The notes under the pieces are model-generated. The model searched no databases, was not told where the DNA came from, and saw only the letters and a program-made list of their open reading frames with translations. DNA of 64,000 nt from Paraburkholderia adhaesiva (lineage in GTDB: Bacteria; Pseudomonadota; Gammaproteobacteria; Burkholderiales; Burkholderiaceae): contig NZ_JAJEJQ010000001.1 in NCBI RefSeq assembly GCF_021390575.1, positions 558,001 through 622,000 of the forward strand. Reading direction: 5' to 3'. The position numbers were made by a program, and so were the translations under genes. Positions 46,686 through 53,997 of the stretch are shown here, in pieces. Position 1 is the stretch's first letter. Each line of letters starts with the position of its first letter.

Positions 46686-47051
46686 ATGAAATCGGTCGAT
46701 TTTGTGAAGGCGCTTGGTGCAGCGGTTTGCGTCACGGTGGCATTGAGCGCGTATGCGCAGGACAACTCGGCGCAGAATGCGGCGCCCGCCGCCGCCGCGG
46801 CGTCGCCGGCGCAGGCACCGGCCCAGTCGGCGAGGAGAGCGGATCGCAGGCTCGGCTACCAGGTGCGAAGGGCGCTCTCCAGAACGCAGGGGCTCAACGT
46901 ATCGAACATTTCGGTGCGTGCGCGTGGCGGTTCCGTCCTGCTGACCGGTACGGTGCCGAATGCGGGTCAGATTGATCAGGCGGGCCAGGTTGCAAAAGGC
47001 GTGGCGGGCGTGACGTCGGTAACGAACCACCTGACCGTGGCGCAGCAATAG
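46686..47051 (+). CDS. Periplasmic BON domain protein
   Basis: A 121-residue precursor with a signal peptide (FVKALGAAVCVTVALSAYA, cleaved before QDN), an Ala/Pro-rich linker and a single BON domain (LGYQVRRALSRTQGLNVSNISVRARGGSVLLTGTVPNAGQIDQAGQVAKGVAGVTSVTNHLTV). BON domains bind phospholipid surfaces and occur in OsmY-like envelope stress proteins. AAGGAGAA precedes the ATG. A terminator follows. Confidence 0.9.
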   Translation: MKSVDFVKALGAAVCVTVALSAYAQDNSAQNAAPAAAAASPAQAPAQSARRADRRLGYQVRRALSRTQGLNVSNISVRARGGSVLLTGTVPNAGQIDQAGQVAKGVAGVTSVTNHLTVAQQ

Positions 47052-47056
47052 GCGTG

Positions 47057-47125
47057 GCGCCCCGTTTCGTGGGGCGCAGCGGCAGGACGAACGGGCTCCG
47101 GCGCACGGCCGCAGCCCGTTTTTTT
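47057..47125 (+). terminator. Tandem hairpins and T-run after the BON gene
   Basis: GCGCCCC/GGGGCGC (47057-47077) forms a first stem. A second, ACGGGCT (47091-47097) with AGCCCGT (47113-47119), ends in a run of seven T (47119-47125), a good Rho-independent terminator. Confidence 0.85.
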
Positions 47126-47245
47126 ACGTCCGTCGTGTGTCGTGGGTGCGGATTGACACGCAGGTTTCCCGGTAAACGGCGTATACCTTGAAGCGTAACG
47201 CGCAAGAATCCGGGATCGCGTGGGTCTCACTGCCGAACAACTATC

Positions 47246-47506
47246 ATGCCCATCCATACCTACACCGACTTGCCGCTTGGCGATCGCGCCGCCTTCGAGC
47301 TTGCATGTGCCCGGCACGGCTTCGCGCCCATCCACTTCGAGATCAGTGGCCAGATCGATCCCGACGATCCCGCGCACGGCGAACTCCTCGTCGTGCGACG
47401 CGGCGCGTGGGCCCAGGCATACCGCATCGATTCGCGCGGACAGTGGCTGCGCCAGTTCGAGGTCGATCTGAACAGCCACTTGTTCCGTTTTGCGCCGCAC
47501 ACATAG
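47246..47506 (+). CDS. Small hypothetical protein
   Basis: An 86-residue soluble frame beginning MPIHTYTDLPLGDRAAFELACARHGFAPIHFE in two blocks and ending NSHLFRFAPHT. Codon bias and GC are those of the neighbouring genes, which supports it as real. No motif is recognised. It is 12-20 bp from the convergent TauE/SafE gene end and lies just after the BON terminator. Confidence 0.6.
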   Translation: MPIHTYTDLPLGDRAAFELACARHGFAPIHFEISGQIDPDDPAHGELLVVRRGAWAQAYRIDSRGQWLRQFEVDLNSHLFRFAPHT

Positions 47507-47525
47507 GCTGCGCCGGCGCGGACGT

Positions 47526-48314
47526 TCAGGCCAGCACGAGACGCACGCCGACGAGCGACAGCGTCGCCGCGAGCAGCAAGCGCAAGAGCCGCTCGGGCGC
47601 GCGTGAGGAGAGCACGCTGCCGATGACGATGCCCGGCAGCGAGCCGCATAAGAGCGAGAGCAGCATCGACCAGTCGATCGAACCGAGCAGCCAGTGGCCG
47701 GCTCCGGCGAGCAGCGTGAGCGGCACGGCGTGGGCAACGTCGGAGCCGACGATACGCAAGGTCGGCAGCGTCGGATAGAGCAGCAGCAGCACCGTCACGC
47801 CGATAGCGCCTGCCCCCACCGAAGTGAGCGACACCAGCGCGCCCAGCACGGCACCCGTCAGCATGGTCAGAAACAGCGTGCGTGCCTCGCTGGGCCCATG
47901 GCGGTGACGCATCGCGAACGCCGCGAGCTGCGGCCGGAACATCAACGCGACGGCGGTGATCAGCAGCGCGACGCCCAATACCGCCTGAATCAGGTGAGCG
48001 GCGCGCGGTGTGTGCATGCCGTAGCGATGCAGCAGGATCAGCGTAACCGTGGCGGCGGGAACGCTGCCGGCCGCGAGGCGCAGCGTGATGCGCCAGTCCA
48101 CCGATCCCTTGAGCCCGTGCACGAACGTGCCTGCCGACTTGGTCGCAGCTGCGTACAGCAGGTCGGTGCCGACCGCGGTCGCGGGATGGACATGGAACAG
48201 CAGAACGAGGATCGGCGTCATCAGCGAGCCGCCGCCCACGCCGGTCAGTCCGACAAGGAAGCCGACGAACAGGCCGGACAGCGAATACAGCGGATCGATA
48301 TGCGGAAGTACCAT
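47526..48314 (-). CDS. TauE/SafE family sulfite exporter-like permease (TSUP)
   Basis: A 262-residue TSUP-family membrane protein with paired GxxGxGGG motifs: LTGVGGGSLMTPILVLLF (about 22-39) and TSVGAGAIGVTVLLLLYP (about 168-185), and roughly eight helices. The family exports sulfite or small organosulfonates. This copy is away from the sulfide cluster and its substrate is unclear. It converges on the small gene at 47246. Confidence 0.88.
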   Translation of the reverse strand: MVLPHIDPLYSLSGLFVGFLVGLTGVGGGSLMTPILVLLFHVHPATAVGTDLLYAAATKSAGTFVHGLKGSVDWRITLRLAAGSVPAATVTLILLHRYGMHTPRAAHLIQAVLGVALLITAVALMFRPQLAAFAMRHRHGPSEARTLFLTMLTGAVLGALVSLTSVGAGAIGVTVLLLLYPTLPTLRIVGSDVAHAVPLTLLAGAGHWLLGSIDWSMLLSLLCGSLPGIVIGSVLSSRAPERLLRLLLAATLSLVGVRLVLA

Positions 48315-48631
48315 CGCGCTCGGGCAGAACCAGGTCAGGGGTGCAGTGCGCCACGGCGGATGCCTGACGATCCGGCGAGCGTCGCGAGCGACACGTCAGG
48401 CTGGACGGCGGCAAAGCCGGGCGGCGAAAATCCGGTATTGTCTCAAAACCAGTGAATCGGCGCAGAGCGGATCGAATCCGGGCACGGTCGACGTCAAGTC
48501 CGGGTCACGTTGCAGATCATCGACCTACACCGCTCGCTCGCGCGAGACAGTGCAACCCCGGGTGGACCCGGGCACACCCGACGGTCACGGCACGATGTGC
48601 GAACGACCGCCCACGCCGTCCAACGAAAATC
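48315..48631. other. Divergent spacer between TSUP gene and rarD
   Basis: The spacer should hold the promoters of both genes. A long open frame of rarD continues through it but has no plausible upstream start. I see no additional gene and no confident regulatory element. Confidence 0.4.
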
Positions 48632-49540
48632 ATGAATTCCGGCATCCTCTACGCCTTTCTCGCCTTCGTCATCTGGGGCCTCTTTCCGGTCTACTTCAAG
48701 ACGCTGCATCAGATTCCCGCCCTCGAGATGCTCGCGCATCGCATGGCGTGGTCGCTGGTCTTCGTGTTCGTTGTGCTGCTCGTGCGCCGTCACTGGAGCT
48801 GGCTCGGGCCCGTGCTGCGCGACAGGCGCCTCGTCGGCCGATTCGCCGCGAGCGCCGTGCTGCTGTCGGCGAACTGGGGCACCTATATCTGGGCCGTCAA
48901 TGCCGGACACATCGTCGAAGCGAGCCTCGGCTACTTCATCAATCCGCTCATCAACGTGCTGTTTGGCTATGCGTTCCTCCACGAACGCTTGCGTCCAGTG
49001 CAGTGGACCGCCGTGGGCGTCGCTACGGCCGGCGTGGCGTGGCTCACCTGGCAGAGCGGCTCGCTGCCCTGGATAAGCCTCGCGCTCGCCATCACCTTCG
49101 GCGGCTATGGCCTGCTGCGCAAGACCGCGCAACTGGGCACGCTCGAAGGTCTTGCGCTGGAGACCCTGCTGCTTTTTCCCGTCGCGGCGATCTATTTGTC
49201 GATTCTCGGGGTGAGCGGTGCAAGTCACTTCGGACACGCCTCGCGGCCCCTTCAGCTGCTGCTGGCCGCCGCCGGCCCGGTGACCGCCGTTCCGCTGCTG
49301 CTGTTCGGCGCAGCCGCCCGGCGCATCCCGCTGTCGACGCTCGGACTCATCCAGTACGTCACGCCCACGTTGCAGCTACTCACTGGTGTGCTCGTCTATC
49401 AGGAGCCGTTCGGTGCGGTCCGCGCGGTCGGCTACGGTGCGATCTGGATCGCGCTTGCGCTTTATTCGGCCGAAGGACTGCGCGCGACGATGCTGGCGCG
49501 TGAGGCGCGCAGGGAGCGCGAGGCGCACCGGGACGGTTGA
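48632..49540 (+). CDS. rarD: EamA family transporter RarD
   Basis: A 302-residue EamA/DMT-superfamily membrane protein with ten predicted helices. The RarD subfamily pattern is seen in GILYAFLAFVIWGLFPVYFKTL, EMLAHRMAWSL and NWGTYIWAVNAGHIVEASLGYFINPLINVLFGYAFLHERLRPVQWTAV in pieces, and ALTFGGYGLLRK. Named from chloramphenicol sensitivity in E. coli; transport substrate unknown. The start at 48632 begins the first helix directly. Confidence 0.92.
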   Translation: MNSGILYAFLAFVIWGLFPVYFKTLHQIPALEMLAHRMAWSLVFVFVVLLVRRHWSWLGPVLRDRRLVGRFAASAVLLSANWGTYIWAVNAGHIVEASLGYFINPLINVLFGYAFLHERLRPVQWTAVGVATAGVAWLTWQSGSLPWISLALAITFGGYGLLRKTAQLGTLEGLALETLLLFPVAAIYLSILGVSGASHFGHASRPLQLLLAAAGPVTAVPLLLFGAAARRIPLSTLGLIQYVTPTLQLLTGVLVYQEPFGAVRAVGYGAIWIALALYSAEGLRATMLAREARREREAHRDG

Positions 49541-49740
49541 TTCCGGACTCCTGCTCGATGGTGGCTGACCCGTCCATCGCGCGGTAGCATGTCTGGGCAA
49601 CCCGCGCCGGGGATCGCGAGTCATGGCTCGCGCGCGGAGCTCATCTGCGGTTGCGGCTGACGACGCGTGTCGCTTCACCGCCGTGCCGGTGAGCTGGCCG
49701 CACCTGGCCCATACAAAACGATTCGTGGAGTGAGAGACGC

Positions 49741-50121
49741 ATGAGCATCGAGGCCGCCCATCGATTCGAGGAGGAGTTTGCACCGCGCATCGCGGCGAAG
49801 CTCGCGAGCCAGTTCGGCCCGGCGGTGCGCGTGGAAGTTGTGCCGCGCGAAGGGCCTGGGCATCCCACGCGAGTTCACATCGCTGGCGAGGCGAGCGCGT
49901 ACCGGCATCCGTACGGGTTTGCGCTCAATGTCTCGCTGACCTGGGATGTCGATGAAATCGAAAGTCTCATCGAACCCGGCGGCGAGAAGCGCTTCGAGCA
50001 CTATCTGGAGGCGATGGCGCGCAAGTTGGCGTCGTGGGAGACGGCGCGTCCCATCGACTTCGCCACGCGCACTCAGGGCGAGCCCGACGTGCTGCTCGGC
50101 GGGCTCGATTTCGAAGGCTGA
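49741..50121 (+). CDS. Small Burkholderia-type conserved protein (DUF5594-like)
   Basis: A 126-residue soluble protein. MSIEAAHRFEEEFAPRIAAKL, HPTRVHIAGEASAYRHPYGFALNVSLTWDVDEIESL and FEHYLEAMARKLASWE recall a small family largely confined to Burkholderia and Paraburkholderia (annotated DUF5594). GGAG precedes the ATG. Function unknown; no signal peptide. It stands between rarD and the sulfide cluster and reads towards the latter. Confidence 0.6.
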   Translation: MSIEAAHRFEEEFAPRIAAKLASQFGPAVRVEVVPREGPGHPTRVHIAGEASAYRHPYGFALNVSLTWDVDEIESLIEPGGEKRFEHYLEAMARKLASWETARPIDFATRTQGEPDVLLGGLDFEG

Positions 50122-50193
50122 GTCTGGCCGAGTGCGGCGGCGTGTGGCCGAGTGCGGCTGGGTGTGGCTGATTGCGGGTAAGAGCGCGCCGGT

Positions 50194-51030
50194 TCAGAAC
50201 CAGCCGGACGTATGCATCGCGAGTACGGCCTTGACGGCCATCCCGACGGCGACGCAGCCCGCGAACGCCGCAAACGACTGCTGGAGGCGCTTGCCGCTCA
50301 CGTGTTTGGCGGCGCGGCGGCCGCCGAGCATGCCGGCGAGCGCCCCGGCCGCAAACGGCAGCCCCTGGAACCAGAGCATGTGTCCAGACGCCGCCGACGC
50401 CACAACACCCGCCGTAGAGACAAGCGCGATCACCGCGAGCGACGTAGCGACGATGCCTTGCATCGGAATATCGGACGCGCGCCGGAGCGCGGGCACGATG
50501 ACGAAGCCGCCGCCCACACCGAGCAATCCCGAGAGAAAGCCCGACATCACGCCTGAGAGCGCGAGTGCGCGCGCGCAGGGCGCGGTCCAGTCGAGCTTGC
50601 CGCGGTCGGCGTTGAGACGGCACGGCAGATCGGACGGCTCTAATTCAGGCCCGCCGTGCGTCGCACCGCTCTTCTGCCGGAACATCCGCACGGCCACCAT
50701 GCCGAGCACGCAGGCAAACACGAGCGTGAGCGGCGCATCGGGCAAGCGATGCGCGACCCACAGTCCGATCGGCGAGATGAGCGCGCCGGCCGTGGCCATC
50801 AGCGCGGCCGCCTTGTAGCGCACCTTGCCTTCGCGCAGCGCGAGCAGCGCGCCCAGCCCCGCCGACAACCCGACCGCGAGCAGCCCGATCGGCGCGGCCT
50901 GGGCGACACCAAGCCCCAGGCCAAACACGAGCAGCGGCACCGCGATGATTGCGCCACCCGCGCCGGTCAGGGCGAGGATCAAGCCGACGAGTGAGCCGAG
51001 CGCGGCGCTGATGAGCAAGGTGGCGTCCAT
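50194..51030 (-). CDS. TauE/SafE sulfite exporter (TSUP) of the sulfide operon
   Basis: A 278-residue TSUP membrane protein with LTGAGGAIIAVPLLVFGLGL (about 24-43) and LGVGGGFVIVPALRRASD (about 183-200) and roughly eight helices. It is the last gene of the minus-strand sulfide operon, 15 bp after the DUF442-SQR gene. In other BigR-type operons the TSUP member exports the sulfite formed by persulfide dioxygenase, and the same role is inferred here. Confidence 0.9.
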   Translation of the reverse strand: MDATLLISAALGSLVGLILALTGAGGAIIAVPLLVFGLGLGVAQAAPIGLLAVGLSAGLGALLALREGKVRYKAAALMATAGALISPIGLWVAHRLPDAPLTLVFACVLGMVAVRMFRQKSGATHGGPELEPSDLPCRLNADRGKLDWTAPCARALALSGVMSGFLSGLLGVGGGFVIVPALRRASDIPMQGIVATSLAVIALVSTAGVVASAASGHMLWFQGLPFAAGALAGMLGGRRAAKHVSGKRLQQSFAAFAGCVAVGMAVKAVLAMHTSGWF

Positions 51031-51045
51031 GGTGCTTTGCGTACT

Positions 51046-52650
51046 TTAGTGGCGCGAGGCGCCGGTAAACCACTCGCGGCCCCTGAGCATGCCCCACCAG
51101 TAAAAGCGCGGAAGCAAGCTGGCTTTGAGGAACCACATGAGGCGGCGCGGACGCGTCGGATCGAGCGGGAACGTGGGCAACAGCTTTCCGCCGTAGCCGA
51201 ACTCGGCGAGCACGACCTTGCCGCGCTCGACGGTGAGCGGGCACGATCCGTAGCCGTCGTAACGGTAGGCGAGCGGCTGGCCCGCGCGCGCGGCGAGCAG
51301 GTTTTCGGCGACGATCACGGCCTGCTTGCGGGCCGCCGCGCCGGTCTTCGCGTTCGGCGCGGAGCACACGTCGCCGAGCGAGAACACATTCGGATATCGC
51401 GGGTGCTGCAGGGTCGCGTGATCGACTTCGCACCAGCCGGCTTCGTCGGCGAGCTGGCTGTCGCGGATGAAGTCGGGCGGCAACTGCGGCGGCACGACGT
51501 GGATCATGTCGAAGTGCTTCTCGACGCGCGTGACGGTGCCGTCCGCGCCCTTCGTCTCGAACGTGGCGATACGCGCCGGGCCGTCGATCGCGACCAGATT
51601 CGACGTGAACACGAGGTTCGCGTTATAGCGCTTCACGTACTCCATGAGCGGCGGCACGAACGTCGCGACGCCGAAGAGCACCGGACCCGCGAGATCGAAT
51701 TCGACCTTCACTTTCGAGAGCACGCCGGTGCGCCGCCAGTGGTCGCACGCGAGGTACATGGCCTTCTGCGGCGCGCCTGCGCACTTGATCGGCATGGGGG
51801 GCTGCGTGAAGAGTGCGGTGCCGCCCTTCATCTGCTGCACGAGCTTCCACGTATAGGGCGCGAGGTCGTATCGGTAGTTCGACGTGACGCCGTTCATGCC
51901 GAGCGTGTCCGTGAGGCCCGCGATGCGTTCCCACGCGAGCCGTAGCCCGGGCGTGACGATCAGGTCGCGGTACGCGATGGTCTCGCCGTTGTCGAGACGC
52001 ACGAGGTTGTTGTGCGGCTCGACGCGCGTAACCGACGCGCGAATCCACTTGGCGCCTTCCGGGATCACGCTCGCCATCGGCCGGCGGGTCTTCTTCACGT
52101 CGAACGCGCCACCGCCGACGAGCGTCCACGCGGGTTGATAGTCGTGGTGGTCGTTCGGCTCGACGATCGCGATGTTCAGGTTGGACTGGCGGCGCAGCAG
52201 GCTCGACGCGACCGTGATGCCCGCAAGTCCGCCGCCGATCACGATGATGTCGTAGGGCGAACCTTCCCAGTCGCAGGCGGGCACGACGGTCGTGGCCTTT
52301 GCAGCCTGCGCGATCGCCGGCGAGTTGGCGAGCTGGTACAGGCTCGTCGCGCGGTTGCCGCTGCGGCAGTACGCGAGGACGGGGCCCGGAAGATCTTCGA
52401 GCAGTTGTGCGAAGCGCGTGGCGGCGTCGGCTGTGATCTGGCCGGGCTTGACCGGCAGATAGGCGAACTGCAGGCCGAGCTTCTGCGCAGCGGCGCGCAC
52501 GTCATGCGACGTCGGCTGGTCCGGGCCGCCTTCGCCGTCCGGGCGGTTGCAGATGATCGAGCGGTAGCCGGCACCGGCGATGGCGATGAGGTCATCAACG
52601 GTGATTTGATCGGCGCTCGCGAAGCGGTCGTCTTGCGGAACGAGTTGCAT
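51046..52650 (-). CDS. DUF442-sulfide:quinone oxidoreductase fusion
   Basis: A 534-residue two-domain protein. Residues 1-115 are a DUF442 (Blh-type phosphatase/rhodanese-like) domain with the active-site loop CRSGNR at 95-100. Residues 132-534 are a flavoprotein sulfide:quinone oxidoreductase: FAD motif DIIVIGGGLAGITVASSLLRR (134-154), the catalytic-cysteine region PIKCAGAPQKAMYL (Cys290) and GDVCSAPNAKTGAA (Cys429). It oxidises sulfide with quinone reduction and would pass persulfide to glutathione or the fused domain. It lies 18 bp after the DUF6691 gene and 15 bp before the TSUP gene. Confidence 0.88.
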   Translation of the reverse strand: MQLVPQDDRFASADQITVDDLIAIAGAGYRSIICNRPDGEGGPDQPTSHDVRAAAQKLGLQFAYLPVKPGQITADAATRFAQLLEDLPGPVLAYCRSGNRATSLYQLANSPAIAQAAKATTVVPACDWEGSPYDIIVIGGGLAGITVASSLLRRQSNLNIAIVEPNDHHDYQPAWTLVGGGAFDVKKTRRPMASVIPEGAKWIRASVTRVEPHNNLVRLDNGETIAYRDLIVTPGLRLAWERIAGLTDTLGMNGVTSNYRYDLAPYTWKLVQQMKGGTALFTQPPMPIKCAGAPQKAMYLACDHWRRTGVLSKVKVEFDLAGPVLFGVATFVPPLMEYVKRYNANLVFTSNLVAIDGPARIATFETKGADGTVTRVEKHFDMIHVVPPQLPPDFIRDSQLADEAGWCEVDHATLQHPRYPNVFSLGDVCSAPNAKTGAAARKQAVIVAENLLAARAGQPLAYRYDGYGSCPLTVERGKVVLAEFGYGGKLLPTFPLDPTRPRRLMWFLKASLLPRFYWWGMLRGREWFTGASRH

Positions 52651-52668
52651 GCGTGGGGTGTCTCCTGG

Positions 52669-53112
52669 TCAGGGCAATACAGAGGACGGCGAGGGTCGTT
52701 GACGACGACGTTCTATGGCCGTGTAAAGCGCCATTCCGGCAAGCATGGCCGCGACGAATATCCATGCGCGGGGTTCGCCGCTGCCGGCGTTGACGAGCGC
52801 GGGACCGGGGCAGATGCCGGCGAGTCCCCAGCCCGCACCGAAGAGCAGGCTGCCGCCAACGAGGCGGAAATCGATGCGCGTGGCCGTGGGCAGTTGCATC
52901 GGCGCGCCGAGCACGCTGACGCGGCGCGCGCGCGCAAGACGAAAGCCCACGAAGCCCACCGCGATGGCACCGGCCATCACGAACGCGAGCGAGGGGTCCC
53001 AATGGCCGGCCAGATCGAGAAAGCCCAGCACTTTGGCCGGATTCGCCATACCGGAGAGGATCAGGCCGAGCCCGAATACGAGACCGCAGAGGAATGCATT
53101 GGCGATGCGCAA
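52669..53112 (-). CDS. YeeE/YedE-type sulfur transport protein (DUF6691), second half
   Basis: A 147-residue membrane protein: NAFLCGLVFGLGLILSGMANPAKVLGFLDLAG at the N-terminus and GAGWGLAGICPGPALVNAG in the middle, the two hallmarks of the C-terminal half of YeeE/YedE transporters. The start codon is TTG at 53112, one base after the stop of the partner gene; GGAGG five bases before it (within the end of the partner gene) supports this. With the adjacent protein it would form a two-subunit thiosulfate or polysulfide-sulfur importer, as in PmpA/PmpB. Confidence 0.88.
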   Translation of the reverse strand: MRIANAFLCGLVFGLGLILSGMANPAKVLGFLDLAGHWDPSLAFVMAGAIAVGFVGFRLARARRVSVLGAPMQLPTATRIDFRLVGGSLLFGAGWGLAGICPGPALVNAGSGEPRAWIFVAAMLAGMALYTAIERRRQRPSPSSVLP

Positions 53113-53113
53113 T

Positions 53114-53548
53114 TTAGCCTCCGATGAGGTGGCGCGTCACGAAGACCGTGACGAAGCCGGCTGCCATGAAGGTGCCGGTCGCGACGAGGGAGCGCAGCGA
53201 GCCGCGCGAGAGACCACACACCCCGTGACCGCTCGTGCAGCCCGACGCGTAGCGCGTGCCAAGGCCCACGAGCAGGCCAGCGACGATGAGCCTGGCCGGC
53301 GTTGCCTCGAAGACCGCTGTGGGCAGCGGCGCGGCGAGTTGCCAGAGCCAGGGCGCCGCAACGATGCCTGCGATGAAGGCTGCGCGCCACGCGCGCTCGC
53401 CGCGCACGGCGTTGATGAGGCCGCCGACGATGCCGCTGATGCCCGCGATGCGTCCGTTGCCGAGCACCAGCATGGCGGCGGCGACGCCGATCAGCAGGCC
53501 GCCCGCGAGCGAAGCGAGCGGGGTGAAGTGGGTGAGATCGAGATTCAT
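53114..53548 (-). CDS. YeeE/YedE-type sulfur transport protein, first half
   Basis: A 144-residue membrane protein: LASLAGGLLIGVAAAMLVLGNGRIAGISGIVGGLI and the cysteine-bearing GTRYASGCTSGHGVCGLSRGSLRSLVATGTFMAAG, the N-terminal signature of the YeeE/YedE family, whose cysteines bind thiosulfate sulfur. Its ATG overlaps the stop of the ArsR gene (ATGA), and it is followed immediately by its partner half. The coupling indicates a single operon read from the BigR promoter. Confidence 0.9.
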   Translation of the reverse strand: MNLDLTHFTPLASLAGGLLIGVAAAMLVLGNGRIAGISGIVGGLINAVRGERAWRAAFIAGIVAAPWLWQLAAPLPTAVFEATPARLIVAGLLVGLGTRYASGCTSGHGVCGLSRGSLRSLVATGTFMAAGFVTVFVTRHLIGG

Positions 53549-53877
53549 GGGCGCACCTTTAGACGACCGCAATAGAGACTCGAGAGCGTTTGCATCACCT
53601 GGATGACTTCGGGGCTGGCGAGACTGTAGTAGACGTACTTGCCTTCGCGGCGCGTCGACACGAGGCCTTCCTCGCGAAGCACGCCGAGGTGCTGCGAGAG
53701 ACTCGGCTGGTGGACGCCGACGAGCGCCTCCAGTTCACCGACATTGCGTTCGCCTTCGGTGAGCTGGCAGAGAAGGAGCAGACGGTCCTCGTGCGCGAGG
53801 GCTTTCAGGAGTGCGCAGCATTTCTCCGCGGATTCGCGCAGGGCAGCGAGGGCTTCGGGAGTGAGGGGTGAGTTCAT
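53545..53877 (-). CDS. bigR: BigR/SqrR-type ArsR repressor (persulfide sensor)
   Basis: A 110-residue ArsR winged-helix protein: CCALLKALAHEDRLLLLCQLTEGERNVGELEALVGVHQPSLSQHLGVLREEGLVSTRREGKYVYYSL. Cys37 (in LLLLCQL) and Cys103 (in SLYCGRL) are 66 residues apart, the same spacing as the dithiol pair of BigR (Cys42/Cys108) and SqrR (Cys41/Cys107). In those proteins persulfides link the two cysteines and release DNA. The start at 53877 gives the family length. It is the first gene of the operon and divergent from the persulfide dioxygenase, so autoregulation of both is expected. Confidence 0.9.
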   Translation of the reverse strand: MNSPLTPEALAALRESAEKCCALLKALAHEDRLLLLCQLTEGERNVGELEALVGVHQPSLSQHLGVLREEGLVSTRREGKYVYYSLASPEVIQVMQTLSSLYCGRLKVRP

Positions 53878-53917
53878 TTGTCGCAATCAGTCGGAAGACT
53901 TTTTATCTGTCACTTTG

Positions 53918-53946
53918 TTGACAAGTATTATATAGATTAATAATAT
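53918..53946 (+). promoter_or_regulatory. Promoter of the persulfide dioxygenase gene
   Basis: A consensus -35 TTGACA (53918-53923) is followed after 17 bp by a -10 of TAATAT (53941-53946). It reads towards the persulfide dioxygenase start at 53998. It interleaves with the opposing repressor promoter, so one operator can shut both. Confidence 0.75.
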
Positions 53947-53955
53947 ATCTTTCAA
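53927..53955 (-). promoter_or_regulatory. Promoter of the BigR-type operon
   Basis: On the minus strand TTGAAA (53955-53950) is followed, after exactly 17 bp, by a consensus -10 TATAAT (53932-53927). It reads towards the ArsR start at 53877 and is the clearest promoter in the window. Confidence 0.8.
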
Positions 53956-53962
53956 TATATTG
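53953..53962. promoter_or_regulatory. AT-rich palindrome, candidate BigR operator
   Basis: CAATATATTG is a perfect 10-bp palindrome overlapping the -35 box of the repressor promoter. A second AATATAT lies 12 bp upstream (53942-53948) in the -10 of the other promoter. BigR/SqrR proteins bind AT-rich sites over promoters, so this element or its neighbour is the likely operator. Confidence 0.5.
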
Positions 53963-53997
53963 TTCGCCGAGCCACCAGAGTTTAACGGAGCCCTCCA

